A stretch of DNA of 64,000 bases from WHSW01 sp963729075 (lineage in GTDB: Bacteria; Actinomycetota; Thermoleophilia; Solirubrobacterales; 70-9), in contig CAVSMU010000003.1 in assembly GCA_963729075.1 (NCBI GenBank), positions 124,001 through 188,000 on the forward strand. Reading direction: 5' to 3'. Positions 17,611 through 27,332 of the stretch are shown here, one piece after another; positions within the stretch are counted from its first letter, which is position 1; each line of letters opens with the position of its first letter. Both the position numbers and the translations under genes were made by a program. Below the pieces are notes generated by a model, which saw only the letters and a program-made list of their open reading frames with translations, was not told where the DNA came from and searched no databases.

Positions 17611-18747
17611 CTAGCCTGGGGCGGCGAGCGGGTCGGGCCGGGATGCCGGCTCGACCGCGTGCAGCAACGCGTCGAGCAGGAAGAAGTCGCCCCAGACGGT
17701 TGCGCAGTCGATCCCCTCGCCCACGGTGTACCGGTAGCAGCTGTGAAGGAGCAGCCCGTCCGCTGTCCCGCGGTTCAGGCAGCGTGTCACGAGCGCGCGG
17801 AGGAGGTCCAGGGCCCGGTCCCGCCATTCCCCGCCCAGGTCCAGCAGCGCCGAGGCAACGATCGCGGCGGCCGAGGAGTCGGTGGGCGCGCCCGGTGCGG
17901 CATCGAAGTCCCACGGCGGGATCAGCTCGGGCGGGAGCCGGTCGCAGAAGAAGCTCGCGGTTCGCTCCGCCGCGGCCAGGATCTCGCGATCGCCGGTCGC
18001 CCGGTAGGCGCTCACCAGCCCGTGGATGGTCCACGCCTGCCCACGCGCCCAGGTGGACCCGGCGCGAGGCCATTGACCGTGCCCCGGTCCAGGATGCTGC
18101 CGTCGTCTGCAAATCGCACGGCGTGGAAAGTGGACCCGTCGTCGCGGATAGCCGCTGGCAGGCTCGCCTCGACGTGCGACCGCGCCACCTCGCCCGCCCG
18201 CGCAATCCCCTCCCGCTCGGCCCACCAGAGCAGCGTCAGGTTGGGCAGCGTGTCGACGATCGTGCGGCCGCGCTGCTCGGGATCGTCGAGCGCGCCGATC
18301 ACCTGGATCACGCCGGAGGGAAGGACCCGCGTCGGTCAGCGACCGCGCAGCTCGCAGCGCGAGCTCGCGATAACTCGGATCGCCGGTCACGAGATGGCCG
18401 AGCACCGCGCTGGGCCAGAACAGGAACCCGAGATCGTGTGTGTCGGGCTGGGCGGCGCGCGGGGCGAGCAACTCGGTGACGGCGGCGGCCTCCGCCGCGA
18501 GCTGTCTGTTCCCGCTCACGCGGGACGCCAGCCAGAGCTGCCCGGCCACGAACCCGCCGGTCCACGGCAGTCCGGTGAGCGCCGTTTCGTCGGGCGCCAG
18601 GGGCGGGATGAGCTTCCACCCCCTGGCGTCGGTGACGTGCGGCAGCGTCCCCCGCCGGCGGGCCGCTTGTAGCTGCGGCAACGACGCTACGAGGCGCCCG
18701 ATGGCGTGCCGAAGAGCTTCGGCCAATTCGGGCTGAGCGGCGCCCAT
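17611..18747 (-). CDS. GH88-like unsaturated glucuronyl hydrolase (two frameshifts)
   Basis: Alpha/alpha-toroid glycoside hydrolase resembling family 88, which removes unsaturated uronic acids left by polysaccharide lyases. N-terminal frame: LTGLPWTGGFVAGQLWLASR and HDLGFLFWPSAVLG. After a shift near 18310 the middle frame reads TLPNLTLLWWAEREG. After another near 18065 the original frame resumes with ARGQAWTIHGLVSAYRATGD, PTDSSAAAIVASALLDLG and TVWGDFFLLDALL. It converges on the HAD gene with 18 bases between stops. It points to a uronic-acid-containing glycan. Confidence 0.75.
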   Translation of the reverse strand: MGAAQPELAEALRHAIGRLVASLPQLQAARRRGTLPHVTDARGWKLIPPLAPDETALTGLPWTGGFVAGQLWLASRVSGNRQLAAEAAAVTELLAPRAAQPDTHDLGFLFWPSAVLGHLVTGDPSYRELALRAARSLTDAGPSLRRDPGDRRARRSRAARPHDRRHAAQPDAALVGRAGGDCAGGRGGAVARRGEPASGYPRRRVHFPRRAICRRRQHPGPGHGQWPRAGSTWARGQAWTIHGLVSAYRATGDREILAAAERTASFFCDRLPPELIPPWDFDAAPGAPTDSSAAAIVASALLDLGGEWRDRALDLLRALVTRCLNRGTADGLLLHSCYRYTVGEGIDCATVWGDFFLLDALLHAVEPASRPDPLAAPG

Positions 18748-18824
18748 CGTGCCCGAGGCTACCCCGCGGTCCCGGCTGCCATCCTCGCCCGCGCGACCGG
18801 AGCACCGACCTGGCCGGATAACTG

Positions 18825-20231
18825 ATGGAATCGGCCCAGATGCGGTTTCTGTTCTCGACCCTCCAGCACATCGAGTCCGACTTCTACGGGCGCGTTGGCC
18901 GCAACCTGCGCCGGCAGGGCCACGACGTCGCCCACCTCACCTATTCGCGGCGGGCGGCGCAGGTGCTGCGTCGGCGCGGCGACCAGGCCTACTGCCTGCC
19001 CGACCTCATGGCCGAAGTGGAACCGCTGGGCTCCTGGCGCGAGGAGGAGGCGCGGATCGTCGACCGCTATCCGATCCCCAGCCTGCACGAGGTCTACCGC
19101 ACCGACCCTCCCTGCCGTGACGAGAGCGACGAGGCGTGGTGCGTCGAGCGGACCGTGCGTCACTTCCTCGCGATCGAGGCGCTGTTCGAGCGGCTCGACC
19201 CCGAGGTCGTCGTGCCCGAGGTCGGCAACGAGAGCATCCGCACCGTCTCCCACCTCGTGGCCACCGCGGAGGGAGCGACGACGCTGTTCCTCATGTACAC
19301 GATCTTCGACCGGCCGCTGCGCCTGTACGCCGACACGATGGATGCGCCGATCGTCGCCCAGGACGAGCTGCGGGCGCTGGCGCCCGAGGAGGGCGCCGAG
19401 CTCGACGACTTCATCGCCCGCTACACGGAGCGAAACCGGCCGATCCGCGACTACCGGCGGGTGACCGTCGACCTTCACCGCTTCCACATGCTCGGCCGCC
19501 ATCTGTTGGTCCGTTCGCTCTGGGATCGCTCCAACGACTACCTGACGCCGGGCGCGTGGGTGGCCCGCGACGTGAGGGAGATGGCGCGCAGCAGGCTCGC
19601 CCGCCCGCTGTACTCGCCCGAGCCCGTCGAGCAGCGCTTCGTCTACTTCCCGCTGCACGTGACCGACGACTACAAGATCCTGCGTCTGCGCCCGCACTGC
19701 GTCGACCAGGAATCGATCATCACCCAGGTCGCCAACGCCCTGCCTCCGGGGGTGGAGCTGGTGATCAAGGAGCACCCGATGTCGATCGGCCGCAACCCGG
19801 TGAGCATGCTGCGGCGCCTCGCCAAGCTCCCGAACATCCGGCTCGTCGAGCCGCACACCAGCTCGCTCGGCCTCATCCGCCGCTCGGCCGGGGTGGCGAC
19901 GATCTCCTCGACGGTCGGGCTCGAGGCGCTGCTCTACGACAAGCCGGTGCTGACGTTGGGGCGGCCGTTCTACGCGGGGTACGGGGTAACACTCGACATC
20001 AGCGACTTCGGTCAGATTCGTGACCGTGTGCCCGAGCTGTTGGAATTCACACCCGACCGCGAGCAAACCCGGCGCTTCCTGCACGCCGCGATGCGTCACT
20101 GTTACCCGGGCGCACCGGTGCTCGTCGACCGCTCCGACGACAACGCGTCGACGCTCGCCACGACGCTCGATCGAGCGGCCCGCGGGGAGCTCGGCGACCG
20201 GCAAAAGCTGGCCCGCACACCCGCTGCCTGA
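18825..20231 (+). CDS. capsule polysaccharide (KpsC/KpsS-like) glycosyltransferase
   Basis: A 468-residue protein of the Capsule_synth family, whose members transfer Kdo-type ulosonates from CMP donors to a lipid or glycan. Diagnostic blocks are VYFPLHVTDDYK (~273-284), VIKEHPMSIGR (~313-323) and ISSTVGLEALLYDKPVLTLG (~360-379). The N-terminal half is a Rossmann-like acceptor domain. Downstream of a CMP-ulosonate-type operon, it is the natural candidate to use that CMP-sugar. ATG 18825 is chosen, but ATG 18840 is equally possible; no ribosome site decides. Confidence 0.82.
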   Translation: MESAQMRFLFSTLQHIESDFYGRVGRNLRRQGHDVAHLTYSRRAAQVLRRRGDQAYCLPDLMAEVEPLGSWREEEARIVDRYPIPSLHEVYRTDPPCRDESDEAWCVERTVRHFLAIEALFERLDPEVVVPEVGNESIRTVSHLVATAEGATTLFLMYTIFDRPLRLYADTMDAPIVAQDELRALAPEEGAELDDFIARYTERNRPIRDYRRVTVDLHRFHMLGRHLLVRSLWDRSNDYLTPGAWVARDVREMARSRLARPLYSPEPVEQRFVYFPLHVTDDYKILRLRPHCVDQESIITQVANALPPGVELVIKEHPMSIGRNPVSMLRRLAKLPNIRLVEPHTSSLGLIRRSAGVATISSTVGLEALLYDKPVLTLGRPFYAGYGVTLDISDFGQIRDRVPELLEFTPDREQTRRFLHAAMRHCYPGAPVLVDRSDDNASTLATTLDRAARGELGDRQKLARTPAA

Positions 20232-20427
20232 GCCGTGTGCGGCCGCTCACCAGGAGTCGGCCGACCAGTAGCGGCACCCCGCCATCTCACGGTCCGGGTG
20301 TTAGCGCCGGACAGACGATAAGCTAGCCGAGCGTAGGTGCCCTCGATCGGCTGCCGGCAGCCTTGATCCGCAGTTGGGCGCCGGCGATCCTACGCGGGCA
20401 CGCACTGATCTAGCGGGAGGCCGAAGA

Positions 20428-20820
20428 ATGTTCACCAAGCGTCACGAAGAGCAACTTGCCGAAATTAAGGCGCTCACCTACGAGCTGCGAGAGCGATTCG
20501 ACGACGTCCTCGAGGAGCTCGAGCGCATCAAGAAGGCCCAGGAGGAGCTGGTCACCTCAACAGAGCGCACAACGGTTCGCCCGACGCCCAGGGTAGTCGG
20601 CGATTCGATGTCCAAGACGAAGGCGGACGGTGCGAAAAAGGGTCGCCGCCGTCAAGCGGTCACGCCGGCCGGAGGCGTGGGCGCCAAGGCGGCGAAGCGC
20701 CGCGGCAGTGCCCCGGCCGAGGACACTCAGGAGCCGCGGCGCTCGCGGAAGGACGGCAAGCGCGCCCGCAAGCAGCGCCAGCTCAAGCCTGCCACCGCTC
20801 CGGGCTCTGGCGACGAGTAG
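20428..20820 (+). CDS. small coiled-coil protein with basic tail, unknown
   Basis: 130 residues. The first ~50 form a charged amphipathic helix likely to be a coiled coil (EQLAEIKALTYELRERFDD, LEELERIKKAQEELV). The remainder is disordered and strongly basic (KKGRRRQAV, RKDGKRARKQRQLK). ATG 20428 follows a GGGAGG site at seven bases. No family recognised. It precedes the sulfotransferase run and shares the Lys/Arg-rich tail style seen on many neighbouring enzymes. Confidence 0.65.
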   Translation: MFTKRHEEQLAEIKALTYELRERFDDVLEELERIKKAQEELVTSTERTTVRPTPRVVGDSMSKTKADGAKKGRRRQAVTPAGGVGAKAAKRRGSAPAEDTQEPRRSRKDGKRARKQRQLKPATAPGSGDE

Positions 20821-20877
20821 GACGCGAAACGGGTGAAGCGATGATGCAGCTCAGATCTTGCGGGCGGGACGCGCGAC

Positions 20878-22147
20878 GTGGCTGACAGCGACGCCGCCGA
20901 TCGGGAGCCTCAGCAGCCGCTCCTCGTCTTCATTCACATTCCGAAGACCGCGGGGACGGCCATGAGATTTGTCTTGATGGCAAACGGGCCCGGAAGAATC
21001 AGCTCTCCCGCGAACGTGTTCAAGGGCGGTGGCGGACTCGACACGGGGGCGATCGATCGGTTCCGCAACGGAGACGCGCCGCCGGGCCTGGACGAGGCGA
21101 GAGTCCTGACCGGTCATCTTCCGCTCGGGATCCGTGAGTACTTGCCGAACTCGTTTCCGGCCGCCGGGAGCTCCTGTACCTCACATTCCTCCGTGAGCCC
21201 GTCGATCGCTCGCTCTCTCATTTCTTCGCGATCCGAGATGCGCGGAAGGGTGTGCAGGAGCGGGGGAGGTACGCCCGTCGCCGCTGCCCTCGGAGCCGAC
21301 CCTGGGCGACATGCTCGAGGCCGGTTACATTCACGACAACCTTCAGACGCGGATGCTCTCCGGGGTCCCCGAGCCCGTCGGCGACGTGACGGACGAAATG
21401 CTCGAACAGGCGAAGGAGAGCCTTCGCGAGGGATTCGTTTTCTTCGGCCTCAGCGAGCGCTTCGATGAGTCGCTTGTCCTCGCGAGGCGCCGTCTCGGCC
21501 TCGACACGATTCTCTCGAGATCCGCCCGTAAGCGTCGTCTCTCGCACAAGGCTTCCGGTCGCATCAACACAGGCCGGCCCCGCGGCGACGACGTCCCTGA
21601 GGCGCTCGTCCGGAGCGCGGAACGCGCCAACCGCTATGACCTCGACCTCTACCGCCACGCCGTCGAGCTCTTCGACTCCGCTCCCGAGCGCGAAGAGCTC
21701 GATTTCAAGGTCGAGTTCGCTGCCCTCCAAGCCGCGAAGGGCGAGGGAGAGCTGGATACCGGGGCGCCCCCTCCGGAAGGATTCGAGGATAAGGAGGCGT
21801 GGCGGATGCTCCTCGAGGCACGGGCGACGCTCCTGCGCCGGGAGTTCGAGCTCGCCGAGCACGCTCGGCTCAACGACGAGCTCCGTGAGCGCGCGGCCGA
21901 GCTTCAAGCTGCCGTTCCGGGCGGGCGTGAGCCCGAGCGTCCAGCGAAGCGGACAGCGGGAGCAAGCGGAAGCGATCGGTCGACGCCACCGCAAAAGCCA
22001 AGGGGCGAGCGAAGCGGCGCCGCAGGGCTCGTAAGCGGCATGGACCAGATCGTGCTCCAAGTCAGAGCGACGCGGCAGAGTAGACACGTAACCGTCGAGA
22101 TGCGCCGACCGAGCACTGAGCTCGCGAAATGCAGCCGAGATGGCTGA
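20878..22147 (+). CDS. sulfotransferase, heparan-sulfotransferase-like family (two frameshifts)
   Basis: PAPS-dependent carbohydrate sulfotransferase (Sulfotransfer_2 type). The 5'-phosphosulfate loop is VFIHIPKTAGTAMR (residues ~17-30), followed by NVFKGGGGLDTG and LTGHLPLGIREYLP. After a shift near 21165 the 3'-phosphate segment reads LTFLREPVDRSLSHFF. After another near 21300 the third frame reads AGYIHDNLQTRMLSG and FVFFGLSERFDESLVL. The C-terminus is helical, then basic. The next gene is a tandem, more damaged copy and overlaps by eight bases. Confidence 0.75.
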
Positions 22148-23352
22148 TCGTCGTGCTGTCCAGCGGGGTCGGGGCGGCGGTCCCCGCTCCTCGTGTTCAT
22201 CCACGTTCCGAAGACCGCCGGAACCACGGTGCGGAATTCCTCGTCATGAACGAGCCGGGTGAACGGACCAGGGCCCTGAACAACGTGTTCAAAGGAGGGG
22301 GTGGCTTCGATTCCGGCCTGATCGAGCGGCTACGCAGCGGCAAGGGCCCCCTGAACAGGAACCCGACGGACCTCGCAACGGCGAAATCCTGCGAGGTCAC
22401 TGCCCGCTTGGAATCCGCGACTACCTCGGTGAGCACGTCCAGGAAGGCCGCGAGGTGCACTGCTTCACCTTCCTGCGTAATCCAGTGGACCGCATCCTTT
22501 CTCACTACTTCCTGATTCGCGAGGAGCGTCGGGGTTACGGTTCCGGTAAGCACGCGCTCGCCCCGCTGCCCGCAGATCCGACGCTTGAAAACATGCGGGA
22601 GTGCGGCTACATCCACGACAACCTGCAGACCCGAATGCTCTCGGCCTTCCCGAGCAGCGGAGGGGTCACCGATGGGATGCTCAAACAGGCCAAGGGCAAC
22701 TTGCGCGACGGCCTGATCTTCTTCGGGCTGACCGAGCGCTTCGCTGAGTCGGTCGTGCTCCGAAGCAGCGGCTCGGCTTGCGAAGCATTCTCTATAGGAC
22801 CGAGGGCCGAAGGAACAGCGCGCGGCCGCGGGGCCAGGACGTACCGAGGAGCTTCGCGAGGCGGCCGAGCCTGCAACCGCTACGACATCGAGCTCACCGC
22901 TACGCACAAGAGCTGTTTGACAGCATCCCCGAGCGTCGCGAGCTCGAGTTCGAGATCGACTCGCTGCCCTACGCGCCGCGAAGGGCGAAGGCGCGATCGC
23001 GCTCGCGGCGCCGGCCCCCGAGGGTTTCGCCGGGAATGAGGGGGAATGGCGAATGCTGCTGCATGCGCGCGCGCTGGTGCTGCGCTTGGAGTGGCAGATC
23101 GGCCGTCGCCGGGCCCGTGTCGTAGACACCGGCGGGCCCAAGGCTCTGCAAACTGCGCTCGCCGCGGCACAGTCGAGGATCCAGGCGCTGGAGGATGAGA
23201 TTGCCCACCTCAAGACGGGAGGCGACCGGGCCGAACCAGCCGAGCCGGACGCCCAACGCGCAGCGGAGGGATCCACGCTGGGCTCGAAGCGCGCCGCCAG
23301 ACGCGCCGTCGCACGCGCCGTACCCAGAAAGCGCGACGGCGATCGTGGCTGA
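22140..23352 (+). pseudogene. second sulfotransferase copy, broken by several frameshifts
   Basis: Paralogue of the preceding gene in the same order of motifs: VFIHVPKTAGTTVR near 22200, NNVFKGGGGFDSGLIERL, then FTFLRNPVDRILSHYFLI near 22475, CGYIHDNLQTRMLSAFP, and LIFFGLTERFAESVVL. At least four frame changes are needed (near 22185, 22390, 22760 and 23040) to read it through. The last frame ends in a helical segment (LAAAQSRIQALEDEIAHL) and a basic tail. It is either a decayed tandem duplicate or an intact gene in error-rich sequence. Confidence 0.65.
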
Positions 23353-24388
23353 GGTCGATCAACAAGGCGACGCCGACCAGGCCGCTCCCGGCGGGCCAGG
23401 ACCCCGCGCACAGAAGCGGCTCCAGCCGCCGCGCGGCGGGACGAGGGAGCGAACAAGCAAGCAGGCGACGCGTCGACGGATGCGCGAAGAAGGTTCGCTC
23501 GTTCCGCAGGGCGAGGCGGAAGGCGGGGGCGGCGCTTCCCGGGCGCACCCGCGCACCGGCTGTGGGTGATCGACCCGCCGCCCCGAGCACCCGCGCGACG
23601 CTCGGCGAGGTGTGGCGGTATCGGCACGCCTAGCCCTACTTCCTGCGAGAGAACATCCGGAGGCGTTACGGCCGGACCTCCTGGGCTACTTGCGGATCTT
23701 CCTCCGTTCGTAGTTCCTGTGTTGCTGGGCTGGCTCTGTTCGGCGGGATCCTGGGCGTCAGCCCGGGGGGAGGCATCCCGTATTTCCTGTACTTCACGAT
23801 CGTGTCGGGCGCGTGGTTCGCGTTCTCCACCACGGCGTTTTTCGCGACGAGAAGCCTGGAGATCAACCGGAGCGTGCTAGGCCGAGTGCGGGTGCCCCGC
23901 CTCATCCCACTCGCCGCCGCGCTGGCGCTACCAGCCGTCGGTGTGCTCATCTATCTGGTGATAGGCGTGGGTGCGGTCATCTTCTACGTGATCGAAAGGG
24001 CGGTCTACCTCGTGCTCCAGCCACTGACGCTGCTCGTTCCAGTCGCGCTCGTGTTCTGATCCTCTTCGGGCTCGCCTGCGGCTCTGGTTCTCGCCACTGG
24101 CCGCGCGAGCGCGCGACGTGCGCCGCCTGGCCGGGTACGTGCTGGGCTTCTGGTACTTCCTGACGCCGGTGATATCCGATTGAGGAGATCCCCTCCAGCT
24201 ACCAGTTCCTGGCCAGCCTCAATCCCGTCACGGCGCCGATCGAGACGTTCAAGCTCGGCCTGTTCGACATCGGGGAGGTCACGGTGTTGGGCGTGGCGGT
24301 CTTCTTCGGGGCGCTCCTCGTGGCCAGCGTCATCGGCCTCCGTATCTTCTTGGCCAGCGAGCGCCGGGGGATCGCGCGCTACTACTGA
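23345..24388 (+). pseudogene. ABC-2 polysaccharide exporter permease (Wzm-like), frameshifted
   Basis: Membrane subunit of a Wzm/TagG-type glycan exporter. GTG 23345 overlaps the upstream stop. The first ~70 residues are polar and basic (TRERTSKQATRRRMREE). After frame changes near 23560-23760 come FLYFTIVSGAWFAFSTTAFF, EINRSVLGRVRVPRLIPLAA and several membrane helices. After a further change near 24060 it ends GYVLGFWYFLTPV, LASLNPVTAPIETFKLGLFD and ASERRGIARYY. The final blocks are the typical Wzm C-terminus. It directly precedes its ATPase partner. Confidence 0.7.
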
Positions 24389-24425
24389 GTTCGTCCCCGT
24401 TCCGGTCCGATCTACAATCCATTCT

Positions 24426-25981
24426 GTGGCGGCGAAAAGCAGGTTCGCGCACGTCCACTCGGCCACTCGCGGTGCTGCTGTCAACACGGCGATCGCGGCG
24501 GAAGGCGTTTCCAAGCGACCCCGGAATTCCTGAGCCCCTTTTTCCTCCGGTGGTCTCGATGTTCGACCGCGGCTGGTTCGGTCGCAGGCGCTCGTCCAAT
24601 GACGAGCTTTTCGGGCACAGGTCGCGGGACGATGGGGAGTTGCGCGCCGACGCGGGTCGCGGACCGGCCGGTTCATTCACGGATGACCACGAGGAGCACC
24701 CCTGCTTACGCGATCTCGACCAAGATGACGACGACCTCGACGACGAGGAGCAGGACGACGACCAGGACGGCTTCGAGCAGGGTCCCGGCGCGACCGGCCC
24801 ATTCTGGGCGCTGAAGGACGTCTCCTTTCGCGTCCCGCCGGGGGCCGCACTGGGCGTGTTGGGCGGCCCCGGCTCCGGCAGAGCACGCTTTTGCGCATTC
24901 TCTCCGGCGGGGTGCCGCCGACCGAGGGGCGGTGCTGATCCGCGACCCCGTCTCGCCACTGCCCGCCGAGCTCATGAAGGCACTGGCCTACACGTGCAGG
25001 GGTACCCACAGGTTCAACCTGGTTCACCGGTGCCGGACGTCGGCATTCCGGGGCACCTGGTGAAGCGCCACCGGGCCGAGATCATCGGACTGGCTCGACC
25101 CAGCCGGACCACCAGGGCAATCCGGATCCCGCGTCGATGCGCCGCCTTGCCGTGGCGACGGCCGTGGTCCTCCCGGCGAGCGTCATTCTCCTCGAGGAGC
25201 CTCTGGGCAGGGGGACGATCCCCTCGCCGGGGCCTTCGCACAGGACGTCTTCTCCCGCGTTCGCGGCCGGCTCCGAAGCGGCGGCTCACTCGTCCTGGCG
25301 TCCCGGACCCCGGAAGTCGTACAAGAGCTGTGCGACGAGGTGATCGTCTTGGAACAGGGCTCGATGGTCGATCGTGGCGGGGCGAACGGGGTGATGGGGC
25401 GCTATGACCCCGCGCAGGGCGGTAAGAAGGCCGCCAGGCGGCCGGGATCCGCACGGCTCGTTGGCCCCAGCCAGGGACTGTCGCAAGGGAGGAAGTGCAC
25501 GTCCCCGCTGTTGTGCCGGCGTTCAATGCCTCAGCGGCCCTTCACGCGGCTACGCTCCGCACCGAGAGCGGGCGCTCGAAGCAGGTCGACGCCGCAGCCG
25601 AGAGGTGTGGGTGGAGATCCGTTTCGGGACCGCACGTCCCGATGTCGAGGCGCACTGTGGCGTCAGCCTTACCCCCCGAGGTGATAGGGAACCGGTATCC
25701 GGCTCGAGCCGCCCGAGCCGCTCAGGTTCGTCAGACCGAGGACGTACGTGCTGGCGGCCCGAGTCCCGCCAGGCACGCTGCCACCGGGTGTGTACGACGC
25801 CCGCGCTGATGCCGTGGTCTCGAATCCCGATGAGCCGGGCGCGAGCGTCATTGCTTCCAGGATCGGTCGCGTCCGAATCGTGGGGAACGACACGGACCAC
25901 CCGGAGCCCGATGAGCCGCCGGCCCCTCACCGGGACGGCACTTTCTCGTGGCGAGCCGAGGCCGAGTGGTCGGTGGGGTAG
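24426..25981 (+). pseudogene. ABC polysaccharide exporter ATPase (Wzt-like) with acidic insert and C-terminal domain, frameshifted
   Basis: ATPase partner of the Wzm-like permease. It starts GTG 24426 with IAAEGVSKRPRNS, then in another frame an Asp/Glu-rich insert (about 24600-24790; DLDQDDDDLDDEEQDDDQ) before FWALKDVSFRVPPGAALGVL. The Walker A region (GGPGSG, near 24870) is interrupted by a shift. Later blocks are RRLAVATAVVLPASVILLEE (Walker B) and VQELCDEVIVLEQGSMVDRG. After ~25480 a beta-rich domain like the Wzt glycan-recognition domain ends AEAEWSVG. At least four frame changes are needed. Confidence 0.7.
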
Positions 25982-25995
25982 GCGGTCCGGCTCAG

Positions 25996-27319
25996 TCAGA
26001 CGTTGGAGGCGTATTCGAGGACGCGCTCCTGGAGGTCGCGCGTGCCGGCGTCGATTTCCTCGGCCTGTTCCTCGGTGAACACGGTTCTCCAGTTCTCCAT
26101 CGTCTCGCGCCGAACGCCGTGGCCGGTGACTTTGTAGCTCGAGTTCGCCTTGATCGGGAAGCGGTTGAACGTCGGGAGGGTCAGGATCGGATCGAACTCG
26201 ATGCCCAGCCACTCCGCGAGTGCGCGCATCGTCCGCTCGGTTTCGGTGATGAGGTTCTGGAACGTGAGCAGGAATACGTTCTCTCCGTAGCGCTCCTTGG
26301 CCTGGATCTGCATCTCGGTGGCGGCTCGCCAGCTTCGAATGCGCCTGGGTAGATCGTCCGTTTCAGGATCATCCTCCGGATCATCCGCTTCGGCGTCCGC
26401 GCTGGCAGCCGCTCGTCCGGTGACGTACACGAGCTTGGAGGCGAGCTTCGCTTTCGGCTCGCGGACGCACGGTGATGCGCCGACCGTCGGGGGTAGTCCT
26501 GGAAGAACCTGGCCAGATTCTCTGGAGTGCGCAGCCTGGCTTGAAACGCGACGATCCAGCGCTTCGGCCCCGCATACAGGTTCTGATTGTCGAGCCAGGC
26601 GTTGAAGAGCGCCGTGAAATGCAGGTTGAGCGCGTCTCGCTGACTCTCGATCGTTCGCTCGGCGGCGAGGTCGAGGAAGAGGTCGCGGTACAAGCTTGGA
26701 GGGAACATGAAGGGGAACCGCTCCAGCTGCTCGTGGTGGCCGAAGCTTCGGAGCGGGTCGGTCCTTCGAGTAGCCATCTCGAAATGCGTTGATGAGGTTC
26801 TTCGGCTGAAGCTCTTTCCACAAAGCCTCTGGTGGGTCCCGGACGTCGAGCGAGGGCCATGCCAAGGCGCCGATCTTCAGCTCTGACGGGTGCGCGTGCA
26901 GCTCCGGGTGCCCATCAACCAGCTGGCTCATGAGGGTGCCGCCGGAGCGCGGCGTCTGAGCGATCAGAACCATCGGCGGGGCGCATCGATGAGGTATTCG
27001 CGGCGGATGGCGACCAAGCGCCCGAGCACGTCCGGCTGACCAGTGAGCTTCTCGATCGCGCTCTTCGTCTTCTTCGGAGCCCGCTTGGCGGCCTTCGCGC
27101 CCGCGGCCGTCCCCTTCTTCGTCCCCTTCACCGCCGTGACCAGGCCTGCTCCAGTGAACCCCACCGACTGGTGCTCTCTTGCTCCTCCGGGGCCCCGATG
27201 GCGGCCTCGTCCTGCGCGCCCTCCTCCTGCGCGGTCCTCATGACGGCTTCTTTCCTCGCGGCCTTCCGGGCGGCCTTCTCGCCCGTGGGTTTCCTTGTCT
27301 TCTTCCCCTTCACTGCCAC
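25996..27319 (-). CDS. carbohydrate sulfotransferase with Lys/Ala-rich N-terminal tail (several frameshifts)
   Basis: PAPS-dependent sulfotransferase. The PSB loop is LIAQTPRSGGTLMSQLVDG, followed by HPELHAHPSELK. The middle section (FPPSLYRDLFLDLAAE, FNAWLDNQNLYAGPKRW) is in a second frame between ~26780 and ~26480. Then CVREPKAKLASKLVYV (3'-phosphate site) leads to a C-terminus RTMRALAEWLGIEFDPIL. Upstream of the core, across shifts near 26970 and 27150, runs a basic tail (KGTKKGTAAGAKAAKRAPKK) back to about GTG 27319. Close relative of the intact gene at 37466. It converges with the exporter ATPase. Confidence 0.72.
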
Positions 27320-27332
27320 GCCCGGTGAGAGG

